Of a stretch of DNA of 64,000 bases, positions 10,511 to 21,300 are shown piece after piece. This DNA comes from Mycogone perniciosa. Lineage: Eukaryota > Ascomycota > Sordariomycetes > Hypocreales > Hypocreaceae. The stretch lies in assembly GCA_025331125.1 (NCBI GenBank), contig JAOALB010000108.1, positions 124,001 to 188,000 of the forward strand, given 5' to 3'. Both the position numbers and the translations under genes were made by a program. Numbering within the stretch: the first letter of the stretch is position 1; each line of letters opens with the position of its first letter. The notes below the pieces were generated by a model that saw only the letters and a program-made list of their open reading frames with translations, was not told where the DNA came from and did not search any database.

Positions 10511-11238
10511 GACTGAAGAGCTTGTGTTTGCGAATGGCTAATAGGGTGTTGAAAGATGGACGAGGCGTAGAGTTACCAGGCGGAGAGAATGAGCCAAAGA
10601 GATAATGCACGGCACCCAATTCGCAATTACTAAGATATTTAAGGAGTATGAGTGGCCAAACCTTTTGTCGTGGTTTTAAGGGATAGTGGTTACTCGGGTC
10701 ATGGTGAATTGAAGAGGTGGGGCGAAAACAAACACACCGAGAAAGTACCACTGAAATACATTCAAATCCACTATGATTAGCAACTTTCCTTATGATAGGC
10801 ATATGCAGATGGTAGCAGCACGGAGTGGGAGCTGTGGACCGACAGCGACAGTACTACTGGCGGTGGTTGTGTCTCCGAGCCCCGGATTCCGAGCCCCGTT
10901 AGCCTCACCGGGGCTCCGGAAGATGTAGGTATGCATGCTTACTATTGCACTGGGATCACAACCCATGTTCGTTCTGCATTACCTCCATGAGCTCTCGGCT
11001 TGCGGATAATGGCGTAGTCATGATCAAGGCCCGTAGATGTACGGTTATGAGCAACGTACTACGCAGGACCCGAGAGGTTCGGCGATGTTGACCTGGATTG
11101 CCAGGGAGTTTAAGAAACGACCACATCCCGATATCTTCCCCCATAAAAAACTTGCTTCACTATTCAATACACTCCCTCCCAATTAAAAGACATTATTCAC
11201 CTCGACGTACAATTTTGGATCATTGTCGACCACCCACC
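10511..11238. promoter_or_regulatory. Shared divergent promoter, oxidoreductase / prenyltransferase
   Basis: This 728-base gap drives two head-to-head genes. It contains two direct copies of TCCGAGCCCCG (10874-10884 and 10888-10898) and a near-exact inverted copy (CCGGGGCTCCGGA, 10908-10920). It also carries CCGGATTCCGAG (10882-10893), which recurs in the synthase/EthD promoter, and GGACCCGAGA (from 11066), half of a palindrome that occurs whole before the monooxygenase. CGG-N3-CCG pairs are typical Zn(II)2Cys6 targets. Binding is inferred. Confidence 0.55.
10874..10920. repeat. Direct plus inverted copies of TCCGAGCCCCG
   Basis: Two direct copies are 3 bases apart, and an inverted copy (one extra C) follows 9 bases later, all within 47 bases of the divergent promoter. 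The arrangement looks like a multi-site operator. Confidence 0.65.
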
Positions 11239-12649
11239 ATGGCCACTACCGCCCAGTCTCCCATCTTCCAGTCTCTCCAGGCTGAGACGGGGGCGATTCC
11301 CCCCGTCCCATCGTCATCCGAGCAGATTCCAGTTCCTGACCCAGAGTACTGGTGGAACACAAGTGGTGTCGACTTGGCCAACATGCTTCACGAGGCCAAC
11401 TACCCTATTGAGGTTCAGCGCAACTTCTTGAGCTGGTATCGCGAGAACCTATGCCCCCTACTTGGTGGCCGCCCGCGACCCGATTCCATCCCGGCTAACA
11501 TTGGTCGCGATGGCAACCCCTTCGAGTACAGCTTCGAGCTCAGAGGCTCGACCAAGAGTCAAGACGTTCGCTTCGTCGTGGATCTCACGGAGCTTCGTCC
11601 TGAAGACTCCATTAGCCCCCTCAGCGTTGCATCAAGCGAAAAGATAATTGCCTCGCTGGCCGAAAAGACTCCTGGCTTTGACGATACCTATTATCGTGCC
11701 CTGAAGGAATGGTTTGTCTACGCTCATCTGCCCACTGACGAGCAGAGGGCTTTGGTTGCCAAGTCAAAGTCTCAGTCCTCCCTCATCCTTGGATTCGACA
11801 TTCGCAAGAAGGCCATTGAGGGAAGCACCCTGCCCGTCATGGGCAAGGTATACTTCCTCCCCTACTTTGTTGCCGCCCACAAGGGTATCAGCTTTTGGCA
11901 GGCCGCCCGCCAGTCCATTCTGCAGCTCCCAACCATCAACTCATACCCCAACGTCATCAAATCGGTCAACTTGATCAACGACTTCCTGGCAGACAAGCCT
12001 CCACAGTGGCAGATGGGCACGCGCTTCCTGGCGACGGATCTGGTGGCCCCTGAAAAGGCACGCTTCAAGGTGTACATGCGCTGCTTTGCTACCACCTTTG
12101 AGGATATCTGGGACTACTACACTCTAGGTGGACGTCTCCCAAATGTGGATGAGGATAAGGAGAAGTTCCGCGATCTTATGGACCTGGTCAGCGGCACCAC
12201 ATACGCCGAGTCGCGTGGCGAGACGAAGATGGACATGGAAACCTTCAACTCTGTTCCCCAAAAGTTGACAGCCATCTACTTTGCTGTCTCGGCTGATAGG
12301 GCATATCCATGCCCTAAGCTCTGCATCTATCCCGCCAACTTCGCCGCAAACGATGAGGTTATCGCCCAGGGACTTGACCAATGGTTCACAAAATACGGCT
12401 GGCACGAAGAGGGTGCACAGAACAAGTCGATGGAGGAGCAGGTAAAGAATGTCTTGTAAGTGATTACTTGGATTTAAGCCACAAGAAGATAAATACGCTA
12501 ACCTGAAGCATAGTACGCATCGTGAGCTCAAGGAGAAGACTGGTATCTTCACTTTCATTGGCATCGGCCGCAAGGAAGACGTTACGAAAAATAATCTCAG
12601 CATGCAAGTGTATGTTTCGCCAGAGCTGTACGCCAACCCTCGCATTTGA
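11239..12649 (+). CDS. DMATS-type aromatic prenyltransferase
   Basis: Two exons (11239-12455 and 12514-12649) give 450 residues, the usual size of this family (Trp_DMAT). The ATG at 11239 is in a CACCATGG context; an in-frame ATG at 11098 lies in the likely leader. Family landmarks include the N-terminal YWWNTSGVDLANMLHEANYP helix, the LLGGRPRP stretch, FEYSFELRGS with the acidic substrate-contacting residue, LGFDIRKK with the diphosphate-binding Arg/Lys, KVYFLPYF, ARFKVYMRC, and the C-terminal GIFTFIGIGRKED ...YVSPELY. These soluble ABBA-barrel enzymes attach dimethylallyl (or longer) groups to aromatic rings without a DDxxD motif. Next to a non-reducing synthase and FAD monooxygenase, its acceptor is probably the aromatic polyketide rather than an indole, because no NRPS or tryptophan enzyme is present (inference). 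Confidence 0.93.
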
Positions 12650-13689
12650 GAGTCGGCTTAGAGTTAGTTGATGGAAGATGGGAAGAATATCTCTGATGAT
12701 TGAGAAAGCAATTGAATGTATTATTTTGAACACTTAGGCAAGTTCATATGTAGAGCAATGAAAAATGTTTTGGTTTAAGCGCACCATCGTGTGCTAGCCA
12801 TAATTTCCATGAAGAATTTTGAAAGTTTCCGACAATCTTCAATCTTGTAGGTGAAGAGTTCATGTTCAGGCTGCCTAACAGTGAAAAGCAGTGGGTATTT
12901 TAACCAGATGGTTCCTTGTCGTGTCCCACGTGGTGTGTCTGCAGCTCACACATTTTGAGACCCTGCCATGCCTCTTAGTACATCTCGCTTTCAGTGTGGG
13001 AATGGCATTTCTCACTTCCTGTCGATCTAACACTTGTACAAAAACGTGTCAGGGTACTCCGTATACGCGATAGCATCATGCATGTGTGTGCTGATCAGAA
13101 TTGACTGGGTAGGCGGGGCCTCTGTCAGCGTAGAATCAGGCCATGCACGAGGGAACAAACCCAAGACAGCCCAGCCGAGCAGATAATTGCATCCGGTTAA
13201 TGCTTACTCTAATGAGACACGGGTGTTGGCTCATCCGGAGCCATGAACCATCAAAATCCCAAGGCCTCCCGGCGTCCGGCATCTGCTCCATAACAATGGG
13301 CCCGACTCGGGACCCGAGATCCGCCGGAGGATTCGCCATTCCCTAACGCTCGACTAATAGATGCAAAGCTCTGGAATTCCTCGCGGCTCAGATTACGGAT
13401 TAGTTTTCCTGACACGATTAGAGCTTCGGCAGAATGCCGCTGCTCTCGGTCCCGAATTCACGATGGAGCTCCGGTGAGGACAATGTTTGGGGGCCAACTC
13501 TCGCGCCATCATAATACATAGCCATACGTGCGCCAAGTACCAAGCTCTCGCCTGTAATTCAGTGTTTCTCAGAGCTCTGAATAAGTTTAACTATTTTCCG
13601 CTGCCATTGATCTGGGTCATCACAGAATTTATCCCACTATAGCAGCTGTTTCATTTCTACAACTCCAGCGAGCAGACGAACAGGACACA
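12650..13689. promoter_or_regulatory. Prenyltransferase 3' region and monooxygenase promoter
   Basis: No gene is seen in these 1040 bases. The right half has a perfect 6+1+6 palindrome CTCGGGACCCGAG (13306-13318), about 370 bases before the monooxygenase ATG. Its core CGGGACCCG recurs as a palindrome in the synthase/EthD promoter. Confidence 0.5.
13306..13318. promoter_or_regulatory. Palindrome CTCGGGACCCGAG, candidate regulator site
   Basis: Perfect inverted repeat with one central base. The core is shared with 25806-25816, and a half-copy lies near 11066. It is a candidate site for a zinc-cluster regulator of the gene cluster. Confidence 0.5.
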
Positions 13690-15226
13690 ATGACCTCTAC
13701 ACAAGACCTTCATATTATTGTTATTGGTGCCGGTAAGTGTATAATTAAAGAATCAATATATTTTTCTGAACTCTTGCCTTGAATTCGCGGCATAGAATGT
13801 TTGAGTAATGGTTAACGGGAATATCCTAGGCATCACCGGTCTCTTGACCTGCCAGGCTCTTAAGAAGGCCGACATCAAGTACTCCTGTTTCGAACGGGAT
13901 GCATCCATGAACTATCGCAGCAATGAGTGGACTATGGCAATTCACTGGGCTCTGCCGCTGCTCGACGAGCTTCTGCCCGCTGAGGTCCGGGCCAAACTTC
14001 CCACGATTGCCTGCAATCCTGTTGCTGGCATTCACTCGGGCGACTATCCCATTATCAACGGCGAAACTGGCGACTTGATCACGGGAGTACCATACAAGAA
14101 TGGTCTACGAGTCCCACGCAGCAAGATGCGTGCTCTATGCGCGGAAGGGGTCGAGGTCAACGTAAGTCTATCTTTCCAAGCATCTAAGGGAACGTGTTCC
14201 AGTATCTTATACCTTTCTAGTACAACAAAACCCTCGCTGATATTGCCTTCAATGAAAGCGGCAACGGCGTCGTGGCCACCTTTTCAGACGGAACGCTGGT
14301 GTCTGGCACCATGATCATCGGAGCCGATGGGCCAAGGTCACGGGTGCGCGAAACTGCAGTGGGGAGTGCTGAGAAGGCTGCCGGGACGAAGTTTCCTATC
14401 TTCCACACCAATATGACGGTCTCGTACGGTGACGCTGAGAAGGCCCTCTACGTTCGCGAGAAGTATCCCACCAGTTACCTTGCGCTGAGCCAGCGTTCTT
14501 TCCATACATTCCAATCAAGTAAGTCGATAGTATTTGAGTTTTCTTCCTGGGGCTGAATGGCTAATAATTCCCTTTCTTCCCATCAGTTTCAAGCATGCCC
14601 GATGGTCCAGATCACCCCGAAACCTGGATCTTCCACATGGCTATGGCGTGGCTTGGCGAGAGCGATAACAAGATGAGCTACCCCGAGCGACTTGCTCTGA
14701 TTAAGTCTAAAGCCGATGGACTTGGAGAACCCGCGAGGTCTGCGTTCATGTGGCTTCCAGAAGATACCGAAGTTCATAAGGCAGACATTAGCTACTGGAT
14801 CAGCCAGCCATGGAACAATCGCGCAGGGCGATTGACTCTGGTGGGCGATGCCGCGCACCCCATGCCACCGTGTAAGTTCGCCCGAGGTGGATATGTTATT
14901 TTGGCCTTTTTCATTAATATTTTGCCCTGTCAGACCGCGGCCAAGGATTGAATCACTGCATTCAGGACGTCTCGCACCTGCTGAAGGGCTTGAAGGCAAT
15001 TCATGACGGCAGTGCAGCACTCGCAGACACCATTGCCGAATTCGAGAAGGAGATGATTCCTAGAGGTAAAGAGGAGGTCAGCTGCTCGGTGGAGAACGGT
15101 CTGATGCTGCACGATTGGGAAAAGATCAAGCAGAGCCCCGTGTTCCGTCGCGGCTTCAAGCCCATGGATGGGTATAGCAACGTCAAGGTGGAGGCTGTGC
15201 CTGTGGCCACTGAACAGCGAGCTTAA
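13690..15226 (+). CDS. FAD-dependent aromatic monooxygenase
   Basis: Five exons (13690-13732, 13830-14161, 14221-14518, 14587-14871, 14934-15226) give 416 residues. HIIVIGAGITGLLTCQALK is the GxGxxG dinucleotide-binding turn, split by intron 1 within the last Gly codon. ERDASMNYRSNEWTMAIHW covers the FAD ribose acid and the first substrate strand, LRVPRSKMRALC holds the conserved Arg, MIIGADGPRSRVRE is the DG motif, and LVGDAAHPMPP is the GD motif. This is the class A flavin monooxygenase fold (FAD_binding_3). There is no signal peptide or membrane helix. It should use NAD(P)H and oxygen to hydroxylate, or hydroxylate and dearomatise, a phenolic ring made by the synthase. It lies between the prenyltransferase and the methyltransferase-fold gene on the same strand, 1.0 kb and 0.9 kb away. 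Confidence 0.92.
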
Positions 15227-16122
15227 GCCTTGTTCGGTAAGATGGCATTGCCTAAGTTTTTGCAATCACTTGTTTCAATAACTGTGGATGGAAATGGGTG
15301 TGTCCAGTCACGCTTTAGTCGTGTTAGTTGTGAGATATCAAGAGGGAATTTCTGAGAGCATGAAGTATGCTGTCTCTACATTAGAAGAACATAGCCGATA
15401 GACTACCTGACTAAATACATCGTATCTTAAAGTTCAACATCTCGCTCCCGCCGACTGAATATTTCAATTCCTCCAACTATACTTGCTGCCCTCCGAGGCA
15501 CTCTTATCTCTTATAGGAAGGGGTAAGACGGAAAATCCCCCACAGTGCGAGGTGCAAGTCTTGCATCCTTCCCACCGAAATTCCGAATCATTTTGCATCA
15601 TGTTCTTGACAGATTAGGTCAATTTGCGATCCCGTTTCGCCACTCAACGGGGCGAAAACTAGACTCTTGATACTACATACTATCGAGATCGCCCGTTGGC
15701 GGAGTGTTGGGCTTCGGCAACCAAATTTTGAAAGGACGATCCGGAGGTCGGATTACATGGTTCGTAGAGTTTCGATGGAGCCTCGCAACGTATCCCTGTA
15801 GAAGCTGAAACATAATGCGGATAGTTTTACCGCCCACCACGGGTTAGTGCTTACTGCGTTGCCATGGATCCTTTGAGCTGAAGGTGGAAATCCTTCGCTT
15901 TGACGGGGTACAAGTTATTACATCACAGTTCGGGATCCGATGCCCGGAAGATGGATTCCTGGAATACCACTGACCTCCGAAAAGTGCGGAAGTGAGACAA
16001 ACCAGTCCACTAAATCATCATACATCGCCCCTTCACTGTAACTGAAATATAGTCCTGGATCTAATTAATCAGTCAACGTAACTGCTACAAATTTCAAACA
16101 GCTTATCACACCCAGAATCGTC
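15227..16122. promoter_or_regulatory. Promoter of the methyltransferase-fold gene
   Basis: No gene is seen in these 896 bases. Several CGG/CCG half sites occur, including CGGGATCCGA near 15931, a variant of the cluster palindrome. Confidence 0.4.
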
Positions 16123-17699
16123 GTGACTGTAATTGTGACCAAAATGACCGTCACCAATGAGCAACTTGATCTCGTCGCAACCGCAGAGGCTATCCTCGCG
16201 CAAACGACAAATCTCGTCCAGCAACTCTCGCAACGTTCCATCTCCTCCCCAGACAGTCTTTCAATTGGAGCCAAAGCCCAACTCTGGGATACTCACGATG
16301 CCAATGTCGACACTCTGAGATCCGATATTATCGCGCTGACACAACGGTTGGACCGTCTGCTTGAAGGACCACACGAGTTTCTCCACGACTATGTAAACAC
16401 AAATTGGGAACATGGAGCGCTTTACGCATTGCTTGAGTTCAACGTCCTGGAAAAAATACCACTCGACGGCTCTTCTGTGCCTGTCACACAGCTTGCCGAA
16501 CAAACCAAGCTTCCTGAAGACAAATTGCTCCGCATGTGTCGCCTGGTTGCCACCGCTGGCATTTTGAGCGAGACTAAAGAGGCATCTTTTTCACATACGG
16601 CTATTTCCGAGCTTCTCGTCCGAGATCAAGATTATAAAAGCTATATTCATTTCGAATTATTTGAAACCCGGGTGGCCAGCACTCATCTTGCGGATTCGCT
16701 AAAGAAGCCAAATCCCTTCTGGACTGGGCACTCGGCTTTTGAGCATGCGTACGCATATTTAACTTTTTTCCTTGGTCGCCTCAAGGCAAGCCTCACTGAG
16801 AAAAACTGCTGACAGAGTTTAGATGGGGACTGCCCATGCATGCCTGGCATGCGAAGAATCCAGACAAAGGCCGCCGTTTTGGGCAGGCCATGCAAAGTGT
16901 ATCCAAAGGTTTGGAACATCCAATAGTGTATAAACGATGAAAATAATGACTAACATGGCTCGGTCCAAGGTGTCGATCCGGCCAATACTTTAATCATTGA
17001 TTGGCTTCGCAAATGCCCCGAGCTGAATACGAACGGCTTTGTCGTAGAAGTTGCAGGCAAAAACGGTAGCTTTTCTGAGGAACTGGCAGATATTTTCCCG
17101 CAGTTGAAGTTTGACGTTCAAGCTATGTCTCAAGATATTGTAGAACGAAGTACACGGGGTCTCTCCACAGAGTTTGCTTCACGTGCTCGCTTCCGCGTCC
17201 GCGAGCTGTTCACAGACAGGACCGTCGAGGAGCTGACACAATATGGATTACAGGGAGAGAAAACACCCGTGGTAATCCTATTTAGGAGTGTTCTTTGGTG
17301 GCTCGATGATGCAAAGGTTATTCAAATTCTTCAAAACTTCCTCCCCGTCATGAGGGCCCGCGAACAAACGACTCTCCTCATCTGCGACATCCTCTCGCCG
17401 GCTTGGGGAACCTTCGAGCCCCACGTTGAGCGAGCCTTCAGACGTCGTGATGTCACTCTAATGACGATGCATAATGCTCTGCATCGTACGGGCACAGAGT
17501 GGACTGATGTGATTAAACGGGCGTGTCCTCAATTCAAGGTATGTGATTTTTGCCTCACCTTTCAAGGTTTATGTGGTCAGCTGGGCATTTGACTAACATG
17601 GAATTTGTCTTGAAGGTTACGTATACTGAAAAATATTCATCACATAACTGCCGTGGCTTTTGGCAGGTCCAGTTGGACGAGAATGTAGGAGAATATTGA
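16123..17699 (+). CDS. O-methyltransferase-fold protein with altered active site
   Basis: Four exons (16123-16748, 16823-16908, 16970-17538, 17616-17699) give 454 residues; a second ATG seven codons on is also possible. The N-terminal half has the dimerisation and winged-helix region of plant-type O-methyltransferases (VPVTQLAEQTKLPEDKLLRM, ATAGILSET). The C-terminal half is the Rossmann domain. Two key places differ from the family. The SAM loop reads VVEVAGKNGS instead of D-G-G-G-x-G, and the place of the catalytic His in the usual 'LHDWPD' reads SVLWWLDD. The later MTMHNALHRTGTEWTDVIKRA segment is family-typical. It therefore may not methylate; methyltransferase-fold proteins with other roles are known, such as the pericyclase LepI. 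It ends 615 bases from the tail-to-tail synthase gene. The protein looks intact and is not an obvious pseudogene. Confidence 0.82.
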
Positions 17700-18313
17700 G
17701 GAAGCTCTAGTTGAGGGGACGAAATCTCGTGACAAGATTGCGCACTTGAGGAAAGAAGATATAAACGATATTTCACTATGTTATCTGTTATGAATTATTG
17801 GTAGCTTCGGTCTCCGTAGTTTTATGTTATTTGGTTTACTCTGCAATTCTACTTGGTGTCATAATCGCATTAACGTGTCATCGCGCCGACTTTTGACATG
17901 ATCATGTCTGTAATTCCTACATAAACAGGGTGATTCAAACGCCTTTGTATATACACTATGAGTATCACGAGAGAGAAACTCCAATGCGACGACAACGGAT
18001 ATTTAACTTTTGAACGTTTGCAACATACATCGGCTGTCGATGAGCAGTCATTTGCCGTTGCCTCGTCACTCCCATATAGTAAGGCAAGCTCTTTTTACTC
18101 TCACTATGAGAACAAACGTGTTGCAATGCATAGAATCAAATTTATACATACGAAATTTAGGTCAAAACCTAACCTGAATCGTGAACATACTGTCTGAACA
18201 TTGAAGAAATTAGATTTATATCATTTGAGAAACACAAGAACCCCCCTTGGAAATTTGCATAGAAACGAAAAAGTGAAAAAAAGAAACATTCCACCATCTA
18301 ATTTACCACAAGC
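17700..18313. other. Convergent 3' region, no gene seen
   Basis: AT-rich untranslated DNA between the tail-to-tail methyltransferase-fold and polyketide synthase genes. An open frame at 17958-18197 has no recognisable features. Confidence 0.5.
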
Positions 18314-21300
18314 CTATGCCTTTGATAGGAACTGAGACACCTTGCCACCTAAAGTGTTCATGGTTGAGCCAGCATTCATGAGCGAGAAGTGATTCACTTC
18401 ATCCAGCACCTCGATTGACAGATTGCCCTGCCCAATAATGCCTGTCCAACCTTCGGCCGAGAAATCAGTGCGGTTATTAAGCAGCCACAACATCTCGCGA
18501 GGGTCGTCTGGGAAAGTCTCCATGTTCGGGCCGTTGGGGTCTTTGCACACGCCGTCGCGGGCATATAGAATCATCGAGGCCGGCGCACCAGCCAGAAAGC
18601 TCGGCTCGTAGTCATCCAGAATGCGTAGGAAAGCATCAAAATGTGCCCTCAGCCAGTCAGGAGTTTTTCCTCCAGTGCCACCACCGAAGATACCCAGTGA
18701 GTCGAAGAAGTCATACATTCGTTGGGGCGGATTCTGCAGGCCGATCGGGTTGGGTGAGTCTAAGAGGACTAGCCGGCTGACCTGGATTGGTGACGGTCCC
18801 TGTTGGAGTTGACGAGCTGCTTCGAGAGCCACGATGCCCCCGGCGGACCAGCCTCCAAGGGCAATTTTCAGACTGTTTCGGCCCTGCTGTGCGGCTTCTA
18901 ACAATCGGCGGACTTCAGCCACATACTGATTTGTCATGGTCGACATATTGATGCCGAGACGGGTCATGTCGCTGCCATTCTTGCGCCAAGGGCAATTGAG
19001 GCCGTAAACAGCGACTTCACTGCTTTTGAGAGCCGGTGCCAGTGCAGCATACGATGAAGCTGAACCAGAGCCATCGGGGAAAAGAAAGAACAGGACATTT
19101 GCAGTCTTCAAAGACCCAGCTAGCAAGATTGACGTCGCTTTGGGCAGAGACTCTGGGACAGAGTGTGGCTGCCGAGCAGGCTCCTGGGCTACAGACTTAT
19201 GAGACAGCCGGGGCGGGGGGACTGGGTTCTCGACGGGCTTCTTCTCCAGTCCGAGAGCCTTGTATAATGCATCTTCAATCTCCTGCAAGGTCTCACACTC
19301 CATGAACACCGATGAAGCCAGTTCAACTCCGAGGGCCTCCTGTAGCGTAGAGCTGATAGTTAGGCTTAGAAGCGAGTCGACACCGACGTCTGCAAGAGCT
19401 GTTGATGCAGTCAATTCCTCAAGGGCTACCTGTGTCTCCTCAGCGATGACCTGACGTAGCACCAGAGCAGCTCTAGTGCGTGCAGACGAAGGAGACACGT
19501 TGGTCTCCCCATCAGTCACCGAGGTTGCATCGCTGGTGGGCTGTGTATCCTGACTATCTTCATCGCTGCTACTATTCTGCGGTGAATCCCAGCCTGGACC
19601 AGACTTGATGTCGTTCTCGCCGATCAGAACCTGCAAATCACCCACAGTTGGGTACTCCATAAAGACTGAAGAAGAAAAGTGCAGGCCAATTTCTTCCCGG
19701 ATCTTGGAAGTGATAGTGAGGGAAAGCAGCGAATCGATTCCCAACTCTGCAAATTCACTGTCAAGCTTGAAGATGGACGGTTCGAGCCCAACCTCCTGCG
19801 CAATCACAGTCAAGATGCGACTCAGAGTGCTAACTGATGTCCGCGCTGGGGTTTGTTTAGTTGCAAATTTGGGAGCCGGGGAGCGATCAATGGTCCTGGG
19901 TGACGATTCTACGGCCGGTTTCGCAGTGGGACCAATCGTGACAGACTTGGCGTTTCCTGATGCTGGTTTCTTTCCGGGGAGAAGATTGCCTAGGACGCTT
20001 CGAGGGACACCTTGGAACTATTTATGTCACGTTAGCTAAATAATTGAGGATTGGCGAGATTAGGGGAGCCTACCGTTACACCTTCGAAGATGGCTATAAT
20101 ACGGTCTCCATCCAAGATATATGTGTCACCAGAGTAAGATGTCTTCTCGACAAGCTGCATGCGGTTATATGCTCGGTATGTCTTGTCACCCTTTAGAGGC
20201 TCGGCAATACGCATCCGCTCCCAACCATGATTGATGAACACCTGCTTCTGGCTGTCGACAGCGTCATTAGCATTCATGATAAAGCCAGCGATGTGACCCA
20301 AGCTGTCGATCCACTTGGGGCTCACTGTGAAGCCCTGAGAATCAACCTGAAACTTCACAGTTGAAAAGGCCTCCAGACGCTGGCTGTCCAATACAACCTG
20401 TAACATACCCTGGTATTCAGGACTGTAATCGACCAACGCGGCGAAGAGCTTGTAAGCCATACCGCGCTTGATCAGATGGCTGTCGCCACCGCGGACACTT
20501 TCAGTCAGGGCATCGACACGAGCAGTTATAAAGTGTGCATTGCGCTGCCACTCTGCAGCCCAACGTTGATTAGGCGTCAGACGAACCTCCCAAGCCGCAT
20601 GGGACGTCGTGCGTTTGCCATTGCTGTCAACGCTGAAGACTTGCATAGAGATGGTGGCTGCAGCCCAGTTGGCCTTGGCCAATACACGGAATAGATGTGA
20701 AGTCTCGTTGGGTTTGGCAATAAGGGGATTGTGAGCGATTAAATTGGCAACATCTAGGCCAACGGCATCAACAGCGGGAGAGCTAGTATTGTTGCTGATC
20801 AGGTATCTAGCGAGAGTCCAGGCAGTATCAGTATACATGGACTATTAGCAATGTTAGTTACAATCAATGAATAAGTACAGTCACATCATGACAGAAGTTT
20901 GAAAACGTACCGATGGACAGAGAGCAGCCCCATTGACAACATGGCCCTTCAGGACATGAAGTAGCCTTTCATCAAAGATGTCAGACTGCACAAGAATCGT
21001 CGATTGTTCAGCTCCATGGGACTCCTCAAGGACTTGTTGCGCTGTTGGTGAGAGGTATTTGTGCAGGTGTGCCGACTCAACCTCAACAGCTGGCAGCCTT
21101 TGAGGTTCGATGTCTCCCTTGGTCAGACAGAAGTCGTTCTTATACATGATCCAGTATTTCTTCAGGTCCCAAGCATATGCTGGTAGTTCAACCACTGTGT
21201 GAGCAGCAGTGAAGTCGCGGTGGTACTCGTTCCACTCAATCTCAACACCTGCAAGATAAAGGATTTCCAGACTTGCCGTCAGTGTCTTGTAGGCATCTAC

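Noticed and set aside
11098..11238. In-frame upstream ATG extending the prenyltransferase by 47 residues
   Set aside because: The extra part has no family match, and the ATG at 11239 has a better context and fits the family length.
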